26,447 nucleotides of DNA from JBLIAZ01 sp047632015. GTDB lineage: Bacteria > Bacteroidota > Bacteroidia > Flavobacteriales_C > GCA-002722245. The position numbers were made by a program, and so were the translations under genes. The notes beneath the pieces were generated by a model. The model did no database searches, was not told where the DNA came from, and worked only from the letters and a program-made list of their open reading frames with translations. The number at the start of each line of letters is the position of its first letter. The first letter of the stretch is position 1. Positions 15,897 to 24,441 of the stretch are shown here, piece by piece. The stretch covers positions 1 to 26,447 of the forward strand of contig JBLIBC010000004.1 in assembly GCA_047632015.1 (NCBI GenBank). Direction: 5' to 3'.

Positions 15897-16234
15897 TTTA
15901 AATCACTGTTCACTCATGAACTAACACACTTGAACAAATATAAATAAAGCCTTTTTTTCCAGTGAAGAAACTTATTCACAATGACTGTATAAGTGGAAAT
16001 AGTTATTAACCCATCTTAAAGCACAACGACATATAGTTTACCGACAGTAAAATAAGCCCTGAACAAAAGCAACCGTCCATACTAAATGATGTTATAATAG
16101 TATAATGATGTACTTTTATAAGAGGTGCATTAAAGTGTAACTTTTTGAGCACTTATGTTTTATACATTATATAAGAATATTTCTTTGAATTTAGTTTGAC
16201 ACCAGCTGACTACTGATTACACAAACAACAAACT
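15897..16234. other. 338-base divergent intergenic region
   Basis: The gap separates the minus-strand flippase-like gene from the large secreted-protein gene. It is AT-rich, with no credible ORF or RNA gene. A minus-strand box TATATTTG at 15935-15942 probably serves the flippase-like gene. A short direct repeat of AATGATGT occurs near 16087 and 16103. No clear promoter box was found for the rightward gene. Confidence 0.5.
15935..15942 (-). promoter_or_regulatory. Candidate -7 promoter box (TATATTTG) for the flippase-like gene
   Basis: The minus-strand bases TATATTTG match TAnnTTTG and lie 38 bases before the ATG at 15896. No TTTG -33 element at a standard spacing is apparent, so confidence is modest. 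Confidence 0.45.
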
Positions 16235-19200
16235 TTGAAAACAAATATTATCTTCATTCTATTCCTTTTAATCTCACCGTTGACGTGGGGTTCAGGGTTT
16301 TTAATGCAAGAAAACAAAGGTCAGTTTGAAAGCAAAGTTTTATTTAAAGTTCCAATGAATTATGGAGCTATTTTTATCGAAAAAAATAAACTCACATTCG
16401 TTTTACATGATAAAGCTCAATTGGATGAGCTAAAAAATAGCATTCATGATCATGGAAATAACGAACACAACCATCACCACGGTGCCCACGGCAACTCAAA
16501 TACTAAAGAAAAACACTTTGATTCACATTCATTTTCCATCACATTTTTAGGTGCCAACGATAATTCTGTCACTTCCGGTAAAAACCCAGCTACTCATTAC
16601 TACAATTATTTTAAAGGAAATGATCCAAACAAATGGGCTTCGAAAGTAAAAGCTTACCAAGACTTATGGATAAAAAACTTATATGATGGAATTGATTTTC
16701 ACATGTACGGCAAGGGAAACAACATTAAATATGATTTCATAATTGCTCCTAACACTTCTCCTGAGAAAATCAAATTACTTTACGATGGGGTCAATGAGTT
16801 AAAGTTATTGAACAATAAAATTGAAATTATTACGTCCGTTGGCTCTATAACTGACGAAAGACCTTTCTCTTACAATAAGTCGAAAAGAAACGCTGGCAAC
16901 GTGGGTACTTTTTATCAGTTAAACCACAATACGGTTACTTACCAAGTAAACAATTACAACGTAGCCGATACTCTAGTCCTTGATCCTATATTAAATTTCG
17001 CTACTTTTTCAGGATCAACTGTCGATAATTGGGGCTTCACAGCAACATATGACAACGACGATAACGCATTTGGAGGCGGAGTGGCTTTTGGCACTGGGTA
17101 CCCAGTAACAGCCGGTGCTTATCAAAGCACATTTGGAGGTGGCCCTAGCGGAAATTATGCTGCTTATCCTACCGACATGAGCATTAGTAAGTTTTCAGCT
17201 GACGGAAACAACCTGATTTACGCTACGTATTTAGGGGGAAGCAAACTAGAAAACCCACACAGCTTAGTTGTATCACCTAACAATGAATTGATAATTTTCG
17301 GAACTACAAGTTCTAGAGATTTCCCAATGTCGGCAAACGCTTATGACAAAACGTTCAATGGAGGTACAACTGTCGTAGTAGACAATGTACTGTACTTTGA
17401 GGGGTCCGACATTGTGGTTACCAAATTATCAGCTGATGGAACTACCTTAATTGGCTCTACGTACTTTGGTGGAACTTCAAATGACGGATTCAATGATGAA
17501 GGCTATACCACTGGACTATATCACAATTATTCAGACGTTTTTAGAGGCGAAGTTATTTCGGATACTGATGGAAATGCCTATATCGCTACCACTACTTCAT
17601 CTACTGACTTACCAATTGTGAATGGTTTTCAAAGTGCTTATGGTGGAGGTAGTCACGATGGATGCGTTGTAAAACTTAACAGTGATTTATCTCAAGTATT
17701 ATGGAGCTCATACTTAGGCGGAAGTTCTTCTGATGGTGTTTACGCGTTGCAATCAAATAGCTCAGGAGATTTATACCTAACTGGAGGAACAAAAAGTGCC
17801 AACTTTAAAACTTCGGGATCGGCTAACCAAACTAGTATAGGTGGAGATGTTGATGGTTTTGTAGCGAAAATCAACAGCTCAGGCTCTTCGTTATTAAACT
17901 CTAGTTTTATAGGAAGTAGTGCATACGATCAAGGTTATTTTGTTCAAGTAGACATTGATGATAAGGTTTATGTGATGGGACAAACATTAGGAGATTTACC
18001 TATCTCTGCTGGAACGTACAGCAATCCAAACAGCGGTTCATTTGTTCACAAATACTCAGGTGATTTAAGTTCGCTTGAAGCCTCGACAATTGTGGGGAAT
18101 GGATCTGGTATCACAGACATTGTTCCTTCTGCTTTTTTAGTAGACAATTGTAAAAAAATATACATTTCAGGATGGGCAGGGTCGGTAAACAGCCCTTATT
18201 CGGGAGGCACTTCCACAGGCTTGCCAATAACGTCCGATGCTTACCAAATCGGTACAGATGGGTCCGACTTTTATTTGATGGTCCTTGAAGAAAATTTTAC
18301 AGGTTTAAATTATTCCACTTTTTTTGGAAGTGCAGGATCCGCTGAGCATGTGGATGGAGGAACTAGTAGATTTAACAAATCAGGAACTATTTACCAAGCT
18401 GTTTGTGCTGCATGTGGCTCCTCTACAGCTTTCCCTGTCACTGTTGGAGCATACTCTACCATATTAAATTCACCTAATTGCAACATGGGTGTTTTTAAAT
18501 TTGACGCTTCTACACTTACAGCTAGAATAAACCCTATTTCGGATACTTTAGTTTGTCAAAACGATACCATCCATTTTTACAATGAATCAAATGGTGGAAC
18601 TACAATAGAATGGCAATTTCACGACGGCACCACTTCAACCGAAGAAAATCCATGGAAAATTTTTGAGACGCCTGGTGAGTATCAAGTAATTTTAATTGTC
18701 AACGATCCAACCATCTGTCCTAGCACTGACACAACTACCATGAACTTCACAGTAAAGGATGTATTAATCCCAACAATAAATTCTGCTGATTCTGTGATAT
18801 GTCAGGGAAACACCACTACAGTAATCATGAAGGAAACTTCCAATTACATTTGGTACGAGCAGACTGGAAAAGTAAACTCCTTCCAAACATCGTTTTCTTT
18901 TAGCCCAGTAATAAATACTACCTTATTTATCACTAGGCCTGAATTATGTTCTGACACCTTATCTATTCCTATCGAAGTAATTCACTTACCAGCTGCTGAC
19001 ACCATGAGTGCTAATATGTGTCCTGGTGACACCGCAGCATTTCCTATCCCACTTCAAAACGACTTCATCTATTCATGGTCACCAATTGTTAATACTATCA
19101 TTAAAAATGACAGCTTGTATTTTTATCCAGGAGACAGCACTAAATATGAGTTAACGGTTACAGGAGATTGCGGTACTGCAGTTATCACATACGAGGTTAA

Positions 19201-21283
19201 TGTAGTCGATATATCACCTATCCTCTCCCCTGACACTACTATTTGCACCGGTGATACGATATCAGTGAGTGCTTCGGGTGGCGATAGTTATTTGTGGACA
19301 CCGGCTTCCGAATTATTAAATAGCAATACAAGTAGCTCTGTCAGTTATGAAGGTGACACAAGCATCACTCTCAATCTCGTGATTTCAAAAAACGGATGCA
19401 CTGCAGTGGATAATGTCATAGTAACTGTATTAAGTCAAAAACCAAGTGCAGCTATATACCCCATTTCGCTTTGCGATGGTGACACAGCAGTTCTACCTTA
19501 TAATCAAAATCCACTATTTAACTACGTTTGGAACCATCAAAACGACCTTACTGTAACAGCAGATAGCCTGTACTTTTATCCTGGCATCAGTAATTCTCAT
19601 GAGCTTACAATTACTGGTTTATGTGGATCTGCACTTGTAAATTATAATGTGGATGTGACAACCATTACTCCATCCATCATTCCTGATTCTACTATATGTT
19701 TTGGCGACACCATTAATTTGACTGTTACAGGTGGTGACAGTTATTTGTGGTCTCCAGCAATTAATGGCACCTCCAACACTGGAAGCAATCCAATGTTTAT
19801 AGGAGATGATAGCACCACGTTTAATGTAGTCATCACGAAAAATCAATGTACTGCTACTGAAAAGGTAACTGTGTCTGTTAATCCTGCTGGGCCAATTACA
19901 GAAATACATGCCGATTCGTTGTGCGAAGGTGACATAATATCCTTCCCTCTTCAAACTCAAAACGACTTTACACATTCATGGAATACTATTGTGGGACTTA
20001 CTTTTTCTGGAGATTCTGTAATTATCAACCCTGCCCAAAGTACCCTTTATGAATTAACAATCAGTGGTCTTTGCGGAACAGAGGTAATCCCATATGATGT
20101 CCATCGAACAATTATTAAAAGTGATGCATCTAACGACACTGTTGTCTGTTTAAATGAAACTGTTCCGTTGTTTGTGTCAGGAGGAACTTCTGCTCTTTGG
20201 CTACCAGCTGTAAACGTTAATAACAGTGAGTACCAACAAATATTTACGGGTGACACAACGACAACATTCAACGTCATTATATCTGAAAACAAATGTACTA
20301 AACAAGAAGAAATAACAGTAAATGTACTTGCTGCCCGACCAAAAGGTAATTTACACGATGCTACTATATGTGAAAATGAAACGGCTACCCTTCCATTAAG
20401 CATACAAAGTGATTTTAATTATATATGGTCTCCTGCATCTAATATATCGGTGAATGGTGACCTTGTAACATTTGACATAGACGAATCAACTAATTACATT
20501 TTAAACATTACAGGAGAATGCGGAAGTGTTGTTGTAAATTATGAAATTGTTGTAAATACAATCGATGATTCTGTGGCGACCCCTCTTAGGACTTGCATGG
20601 AAGATACCATTACTCTACAAGCTTTTGGTGGAGACGAATACTTGTGGACTCCAGCACTTAACATAAGTGACACTTCTGTCTCGAACCCGATACTAACTGT
20701 TGACGAAAGCATGAGCTACTTCGTATCCATTATGAAAAACGGATGTGTAAAAAATCGTGAAGTAAAAATAGATGCGATACCGATTACCAAACAAAACATA
20801 GCCAGAGAATACACCATAAATTTTGGAGAAAAGCAAGAACTTAACTTGTCCAATATTTACGATTATGAGTTTAGCCCATCCACTTATTTAAACTGCCAGT
20901 CCTGCAATTACCAGTACAGTGAGGCTGAGGAAGACATTACATATCATTTCACCTACCTTGACAAAAACAAATGTCCAGTAGCTGATTCAATTAAAATCAA
21001 TGTAATATATGAGCTTTACATTCCCAATGCTTTTACTCCTGGAGGTGGTGGCTTGAATGATGTATTTTATGCCTATAGTCATAAAATTAAAGACTTCCAC
21101 ATGGATATATTTAACCGATGGGGAGAAATCATTTTTACAAGTGACAACATAAGTCAAGGATGGGATGGAACTTTCAACGGTAATGATGTTCAAATTGACG
21201 TTTATGTGTGGAAAATTAGATACGTCAAAGTTCACAGCACTCGTGTTACTGAACGAGTTGGGACTGTTACTTTAGTTCGGTAA
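16235..21283 (+). CDS. Giant secreted type IX secretion cargo: DUF7948-like, SBBP propeller, PKD, Ig-like repeats, gliding-type C-terminal domain (1682 aa)
   Basis: A signal peptide (1 to about 20) leads into a DUF7948-like N-terminal domain (ENKGQFESKVLFK, 26-38) carrying a histidine-rich insert at 71-98 (nine His in 28 residues). SBBP-type propeller blades follow (about 245-760) with phrases such as YATYLGGSKLEN and SSYLGGSSSDG. A PKD-like domain (about 765-845, WQFHDGTTS) comes next, then four tandem units of about 150 residues starting at 928, 1079, 1229 and 1378. Each unit carries a C-x-G/E-D start and usually GGDSYLWxPA. The C-terminal domain (about 1595-1682: IPNAFTPGGGGLNDVF, FNRWGEIIF, GWDGTFNG) is the type B sorting signal of the type IX system. 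It is probably a surface or released adhesin. The start is TTG; an in-frame stop at 16214 excludes longer starts, and no ATG keeps the signal peptide. Confidence 0.9.
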   Translation: MKTNIIFILFLLISPLTWGSGFLMQENKGQFESKVLFKVPMNYGAIFIEKNKLTFVLHDKAQLDELKNSIHDHGNNEHNHHHGAHGNSNTKEKHFDSHSFSITFLGANDNSVTSGKNPATHYYNYFKGNDPNKWASKVKAYQDLWIKNLYDGIDFHMYGKGNNIKYDFIIAPNTSPEKIKLLYDGVNELKLLNNKIEIITSVGSITDERPFSYNKSKRNAGNVGTFYQLNHNTVTYQVNNYNVADTLVLDPILNFATFSGSTVDNWGFTATYDNDDNAFGGGVAFGTGYPVTAGAYQSTFGGGPSGNYAAYPTDMSISKFSADGNNLIYATYLGGSKLENPHSLVVSPNNELIIFGTTSSRDFPMSANAYDKTFNGGTTVVVDNVLYFEGSDIVVTKLSADGTTLIGSTYFGGTSNDGFNDEGYTTGLYHNYSDVFRGEVISDTDGNAYIATTTSSTDLPIVNGFQSAYGGGSHDGCVVKLNSDLSQVLWSSYLGGSSSDGVYALQSNSSGDLYLTGGTKSANFKTSGSANQTSIGGDVDGFVAKINSSGSSLLNSSFIGSSAYDQGYFVQVDIDDKVYVMGQTLGDLPISAGTYSNPNSGSFVHKYSGDLSSLEASTIVGNGSGITDIVPSAFLVDNCKKIYISGWAGSVNSPYSGGTSTGLPITSDAYQIGTDGSDFYLMVLEENFTGLNYSTFFGSAGSAEHVDGGTSRFNKSGTIYQAVCAACGSSTAFPVTVGAYSTILNSPNCNMGVFKFDASTLTARINPISDTLVCQNDTIHFYNESNGGTTIEWQFHDGTTSTEENPWKIFETPGEYQVILIVNDPTICPSTDTTTMNFTVKDVLIPTINSADSVICQGNTTTVIMKETSNYIWYEQTGKVNSFQTSFSFSPVINTTLFITRPELCSDTLSIPIEVIHLPAADTMSANMCPGDTAAFPIPLQNDFIYSWSPIVNTIIKNDSLYFYPGDSTKYELTVTGDCGTAVITYEVNVVDISPILSPDTTICTGDTISVSASGGDSYLWTPASELLNSNTSSSVSYEGDTSITLNLVISKNGCTAVDNVIVTVLSQKPSAAIYPISLCDGDTAVLPYNQNPLFNYVWNHQNDLTVTADSLYFYPGISNSHELTITGLCGSALVNYNVDVTTITPSIIPDSTICFGDTINLTVTGGDSYLWSPAINGTSNTGSNPMFIGDDSTTFNVVITKNQCTATEKVTVSVNPAGPITEIHADSLCEGDIISFPLQTQNDFTHSWNTIVGLTFSGDSVIINPAQSTLYELTISGLCGTEVIPYDVHRTIIKSDASNDTVVCLNETVPLFVSGGTSALWLPAVNVNNSEYQQIFTGDTTTTFNVIISENKCTKQEEITVNVLAARPKGNLHDATICENETATLPLSIQSDFNYIWSPASNISVNGDLVTFDIDESTNYILNITGECGSVVVNYEIVVNTIDDSVATPLRTCMEDTITLQAFGGDEYLWTPALNISDTSVSNPILTVDESMSYFVSIMKNGCVKNREVKIDAIPITKQNIAREYTINFGEKQELNLSNIYDYEFSPSTYLNCQSCNYQYSEAEEDITYHFTYLDKNKCPVADSIKINVIYELYIPNAFTPGGGGLNDVFYAYSHKIKDFHMDIFNRWGEIIFTSDNISQGWDGTFNGNDVQIDVYVWKIRYVKVHSTRVTERVGTVTLVR
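19016..20770 (+). repeat. Four tandem about-450-base coding repeats in the secreted protein
   Basis: Units begin at 19016, 19469, 19919 and 20366, spaced 453, 450 and 447 bases. Each codes for about 150 residues with paired cysteines and the shared phrases SLYFYPG (first two units), ELTITGLCG-like and GGDSYLWxPA. DNA identity between units looks clearly lower than protein similarity, so they are old duplications and not a recent expansion. Confidence 0.8.
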
Positions 21284-21353
21284 ATTAGCTATTTAGTAAG
21301 GAAATCGAAACCTTGTCATCGAATCAAACGTACATGTTGTATAAGCCAACATC

Positions 21354-22145
21354 ATGACTCCTTTTTTTGAACAATTATGGAACAATTACCAGCAAGTCAC
21401 TCCAACTGCTGAACTTGTTCGGAATAGTCTGCATTTGGACGATTACGAATACTTTAATGACCACGTTGCTTTCCGATCTCTAAATTTGAAAGGATACGGT
21501 ATCGATTATTTAATTGAACCTTTTATCAAAGAAGGCTATAAAACTTGTGAGACATACCACTTTGAGGAAAAAAAATTAAACGCTATCCATTTAGAAAACA
21601 TCAAAAACCCTTTATTACCGAAGGTTTTTATCAGTGAAATAATTCTTGAGGAATTTTCAAAAGAACTTCAGCAAACTTTATTAAATAGCTTTAAAAGTAT
21701 AAACTTTAAAACGGTGACTGACAAGGTACTGACAAACGGAAGAACTTGGAAGTTTGATTATCAGTCGTATTTAAAACTAAGCCAAGAATCGGAGTATGCA
21801 GCATGGATTTATGCCCACGGATACAGGGTAAATCACTTCACAATTAGGGTTAACAGTTTAAACAATACAAGTATTGATCAATTGTGTACTCAATTAAGTA
21901 ATGGAAATATTGCTTTAAATAAAAGCGGAGGTATTATTAAAGGATCAGATAAAATCGGATTAAAGCAAGCCAGTACCATAGCTGACAAAGTAACAATAAC
22001 TTGTGATACAACTAAAAAAACGCATGAAATACCATCCTGTTATGTTGAATTTGCAGAGCGATTCAACATAAACGGAAAACAATTTAATGGCTTCATTACA
22101 AAGTCGGCCAACCATATTTTTGAGTCAACAAATCAAAAAAAGTAA
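21354..22145 (+). CDS. DUF1338 / HglS-like non-haem iron enzyme (263 aa)
   Basis: DUF1338 proteins include HglS, the iron(II) 2-oxoadipate dioxygenase/decarboxylase that makes 2-hydroxyglutarate in lysine breakdown. Here FNDHVAFRSL (34-43; His37), YRVNHFTIRVN (157-167; His161) and CYVEFAERF (229-237; Glu232) supply a likely His-His-Glu iron site. The protein is much shorter than HglS (about 460 residues), as is usual for the Bacteroidota branch, so the same reaction is possible but not certain. No lysine-degradation gene is next to it. It starts 70 bases after the secreted-protein gene on the same strand and converges with rpmH. Confidence 0.85.
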   Translation: MTPFFEQLWNNYQQVTPTAELVRNSLHLDDYEYFNDHVAFRSLNLKGYGIDYLIEPFIKEGYKTCETYHFEEKKLNAIHLENIKNPLLPKVFISEIILEEFSKELQQTLLNSFKSINFKTVTDKVLTNGRTWKFDYQSYLKLSQESEYAAWIYAHGYRVNHFTIRVNSLNNTSIDQLCTQLSNGNIALNKSGGIIKGSDKIGLKQASTIADKVTITCDTTKKTHEIPSCYVEFAERFNINGKQFNGFITKSANHIFESTNQKK

Positions 22146-22189
22146 ATATAAAATCCATTTTAAATTAAAAATTGATGAATTTTAAACAC

Positions 22190-22220
22190 AAAAAAAAACC
22201 CATCTACATGATAAGGTTTT
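22190..22220 (-). terminator. Probable terminator of rpmH
   Basis: On the minus strand AAAACC pairs with GGTTTT around an inner CAT-GTAG-ATG hairpin with a small bulge, and is followed by a run of about nine T. It lies 33 bases after the rpmH stop. The stem is weak in GC, so this is a moderate call. Confidence 0.5.
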
Positions 22221-22253
22221 TAGTTTTAGAATCGACTTAGTTACGTTTAATAA

Positions 22254-22412
22254 CTATCTCTTATGTCTCTTTTCGCTTGAAACTGTCAGCTTAGATCTTC
22301 CTTTAGCTCTTCTTCTAGCTAGTACTCTTCTACCGTTCGCAGATTCCATCCTTTCTCTAAAACCATGTTTGTTTCTTCTTTTTCTTACGGATGGTTGAAA
22401 TGTTCTTTTCAT
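22254..22412 (-). CDS. rpmH: 50S ribosomal protein L34 (52 aa)
   Basis: The protein reads MKRTFQPSVRKRRNKHGFRE at the start, continues with the conserved RMESANGRRVLARRRAKGR, and ends KLTVSSEKRHKR. It is very basic and of normal length for L34, a component of the large ribosomal subunit. In many bacteria rpmH sits beside rnpA and dnaA; here neither is adjacent, as is usual in Bacteroidota. A near-perfect Bacteroidota promoter lies 47 bases upstream (22459-22488), as expected for a strongly expressed gene. The start is the ATG at 22412; the gene is too short for a typical ORF cutoff. Confidence 0.97.
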   Translation of the reverse strand: MKRTFQPSVRKRRNKHGFRERMESANGRRVLARRRAKGRSKLTVSSEKRHKR

Positions 22413-22458
22413 TATAATATATTTTTAAGCAATACTTTTTAGTCCTTTTAAGGGGTGA

Positions 22459-22488
22459 CAAAGATATATCTTTTTTGCTCATCCCAAA
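22459..22488 (-). promoter_or_regulatory. Bacteroidota-type promoter of rpmH (TTTG-N18-TATCTTTG)
   Basis: On the minus strand TTTG (22488-22485) is separated by 18 bases from TATCTTTG (22466-22459). Both elements and the spacing match the TTTG / TAnnTTTG consensus. Transcription should begin near 22452, giving a leader of about 40 bases. Confidence 0.75.
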
Positions 22489-22535
22489 ACAATTCTATTA
22501 AAAACTTTAAGCTCATTTTTTATTCGCTTTAATTT

Positions 22536-22555
22536 GATTTGATGTGATTTGATGT
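22536..22555 (+). repeat. Tandem 10-base repeat upstream of the ABC exporter gene
   Basis: GATTTGATGT occurs twice head to tail (22536-22545 and 22546-22555). Each copy contains a TTTG. One TTTG (22538-22541) is 22 bases before the candidate -7 box TACATTTG at 22564-22571, so copy number could influence promoter spacing. Confidence 0.75.
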
Positions 22556-22563
22556 GGTTTAAT

Positions 22564-22571
22564 TACATTTG
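22564..22571 (+). promoter_or_regulatory. Candidate -7 promoter box (TACATTTG) for the ABC exporter
   Basis: TACATTTG fits TAnnTTTG, with a TTTG 22 bases upstream at 22538-22541. It ends nine bases before the ATG at 22581, so a start about seven bases downstream would leave almost no leader. A chance match is possible in this AT-rich gap. Confidence 0.4.
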
Positions 22572-22580
22572 CAAAATATT

Positions 22581-24383
22581 ATGGCCAAAAGAACGAAGCG
22601 AAAAAAGCTAAAACCTAACACTATTAAGAAAGCCAAAAGTTTTTTGGTTTTTATCGCACCCTACAAAGGCACTTATTTTGTAGGGTTTCTCTTTTTATTG
22701 TGCAGCAGTTTGGTTTCAATAGCCATTCCTTACTTACTTGGTAAAATATTGGGGATGGACCCAAAGTCAACCGAAGAGTCTTGGCAATGGTTTGACATCA
22801 AGTCATTATATGGTGTATTAAGTATAATTGCTGTAGCACTTCCAATTCAAGCGGTATTCAGTTTTTTCAGGGTTTACTTGTTTAGTGTAGTTACTCAAAA
22901 CACTTTACGCGATTTACGAGAAAGAGCATTTGAAGCTTTAATCAAGTCTCCTCTGAGTTATTTTGATCAAAACAAAAGTGGAGAACTAAGTTCCAGAATA
23001 GCTACTGACATTACATTAGTGCGTGAAACGCTTACCACCACTATTGCCGAATTCATTCGTCAAATTATCACCATAGTACTGGCACTTGTTTTAGTTATTT
23101 ACACCTCACCTCGCCTTGCCCTGACCATGGTTCTTGTCATTCCATTCGTAGCCATTTTAGCTGTATTTTTCGGAAAATTCATTAAGTCCCTAGCAAAACA
23201 AACTCAAGATAAATCAGCCGAATCCAACAATGTCTTGGAAGAGGCATTAATGAGTATTAAAAGTTTAAAAGCCTTTACCAACGAATTTTTTGAAATAAAA
23301 AGATACGGAAATGCAGTGGCCGACATCAGAAAGATTGCCTTGAAAGCTGCAATCTGGAGAGGGTTATTTATAGGGTTTATATTAATTATATTGTTTGGCT
23401 CCGTTGTGTTTATCATATGGCAAGGAATTGAATTAGTGAAGCTTGGTCCCGAAAACGGAGGCATTAACAGCGAAAGCTTTTTTCAATTCATTATGATGAC
23501 TGTATTACTAGGAGCTTCTGTAGGTTCAGTTCCTGAGTTAATGACTAAAATACAAAATTCCATGGGTGCCACTGAAAACTTGATGGACATCATAAACAAT
23601 GACAGTGAGGACGTTCAAGTAAAAAAAGAGCAAACAACCACCGCCATTCTAAAAGGAAATTTAGCTTTTAAAAATGTGCATTTCACATATCCTTCCAGAA
23701 AAGAAGTTGAAGTATTAAAAGGTGTTTCATTTGAAATTAACGAGGGACAGCAACTTGCTATAGTTGGAAGTTCTGGAGGAGGGAAATCTACCATTGCTAA
23801 TTTAATTCTTCAATTTTATAAGATAAGTGATGGTGAAATTATATTTGATGGTAAAAGCACTAATGAATACACTTTAAATGAATTAAGGTCACAAATGGCT
23901 TATGTACCTCAAGAAGTAATTCTTCTGGGAGGAACCATCAAAGAGAACATACTTTACGGAAGACCAAACGCAACGGGAGATGAAGTTACTGAAGCTGCTA
24001 AACAAGCTAATGCTTTTGAATTCATATCCTCTTTTCCTGACGGATTTGAAACCATTGTGGGAGACCGAGGCATACAACTTTCCGGAGGGCAACGCCAAAG
24101 AATTGCAATTGCTAGAGCAATTCTGAGAAATCCTGTAATTTTAATATTGGATGAAGCTACAAGCGCTTTAGATTCTGAATCTGAAACTTTAGTTCAAAAC
24201 GCATTAAACAAATTGATGAAAAACAGGACTTCGGTAGTAATTGCACATCGTCTTTCGACCATAAAAAACGCTGATAAAATCATTGTGCTTGACCATGGAA
24301 ATATCATTGAACAAGGAACACATGATCAACTAACCATCAAAAAAGACGGTCATTTCAGCAAACTTAAAAGTTTTCAAGAATAG
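22581..24383 (+). CDS. ABC transporter, fused membrane and ATPase domains, MsbA-like exporter (600 aa)
   Basis: This is a half-transporter that works as a homodimer in the inner membrane. A lysine-rich N-terminus (about 1-20) precedes six transmembrane helices (about 25-320). The ATPase domain (about 350-600) has Walker A GSSGGGKST (396-404), Q-loop YVPQEV, signature LSGGQRQRIAIARA, Walker B ILILDEATSALD and the switch histidine in IAHRLSTI. All catalytic residues are intact. The architecture is that of lipid or drug exporters such as MsbA and BmrA; the substrate cannot be told. I start at ATG 22581 (MAKRTKRKK); a TTG four codons upstream lies inside a probable promoter box. The gene diverges from rpmH and is 58 bases upstream of the TPR-SpoIIE gene. 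Confidence 0.93.
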   Translation: MAKRTKRKKLKPNTIKKAKSFLVFIAPYKGTYFVGFLFLLCSSLVSIAIPYLLGKILGMDPKSTEESWQWFDIKSLYGVLSIIAVALPIQAVFSFFRVYLFSVVTQNTLRDLRERAFEALIKSPLSYFDQNKSGELSSRIATDITLVRETLTTTIAEFIRQIITIVLALVLVIYTSPRLALTMVLVIPFVAILAVFFGKFIKSLAKQTQDKSAESNNVLEEALMSIKSLKAFTNEFFEIKRYGNAVADIRKIALKAAIWRGLFIGFILIILFGSVVFIIWQGIELVKLGPENGGINSESFFQFIMMTVLLGASVGSVPELMTKIQNSMGATENLMDIINNDSEDVQVKKEQTTTAILKGNLAFKNVHFTYPSRKEVEVLKGVSFEINEGQQLAIVGSSGGGKSTIANLILQFYKISDGEIIFDGKSTNEYTLNELRSQMAYVPQEVILLGGTIKENILYGRPNATGDEVTEAAKQANAFEFISSFPDGFETIVGDRGIQLSGGQRQRIAIARAILRNPVILILDEATSALDSESETLVQNALNKLMKNRTSVVIAHRLSTIKNADKIIVLDHGNIIEQGTHDQLTIKKDGHFSKLKSFQE

Positions 24384-24427
24384 CAAAGAAAGGTTACTCC
24401 TCTCTGCTTATTCAAAAATATAAAAAT

Positions 24428-24435
24428 TAACTTTG
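24428..24435 (+). promoter_or_regulatory. Candidate -7 promoter box (TAACTTTG) for the SpoIIE gene
   Basis: TAACTTTG matches TAnnTTTG and ends six bases before the ATG at 24442. The predicted start would be at or beside the ATG. No -33 TTTG is seen at normal spacing. Confidence 0.35.
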
Positions 24436-24441
24436 GAAACG

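Noticed and set aside
15897..16234. Small RNA or hidden gene in the 338-base gap
   Set aside because: No ORF, stable hairpin with T-run or RNA family pattern could be recognised.
19619..20403. Two 118-codon minus-strand frames inside the secreted-protein gene
   Set aside because: They lie opposite the tandem Ig-like modules and recur because the repeat coding is repetitive; no family resemblance is seen.
22569..22580. TTG start giving four extra residues on the ABC exporter
   Set aside because: The TTG is part of a candidate promoter box and an ATG follows at 22581.
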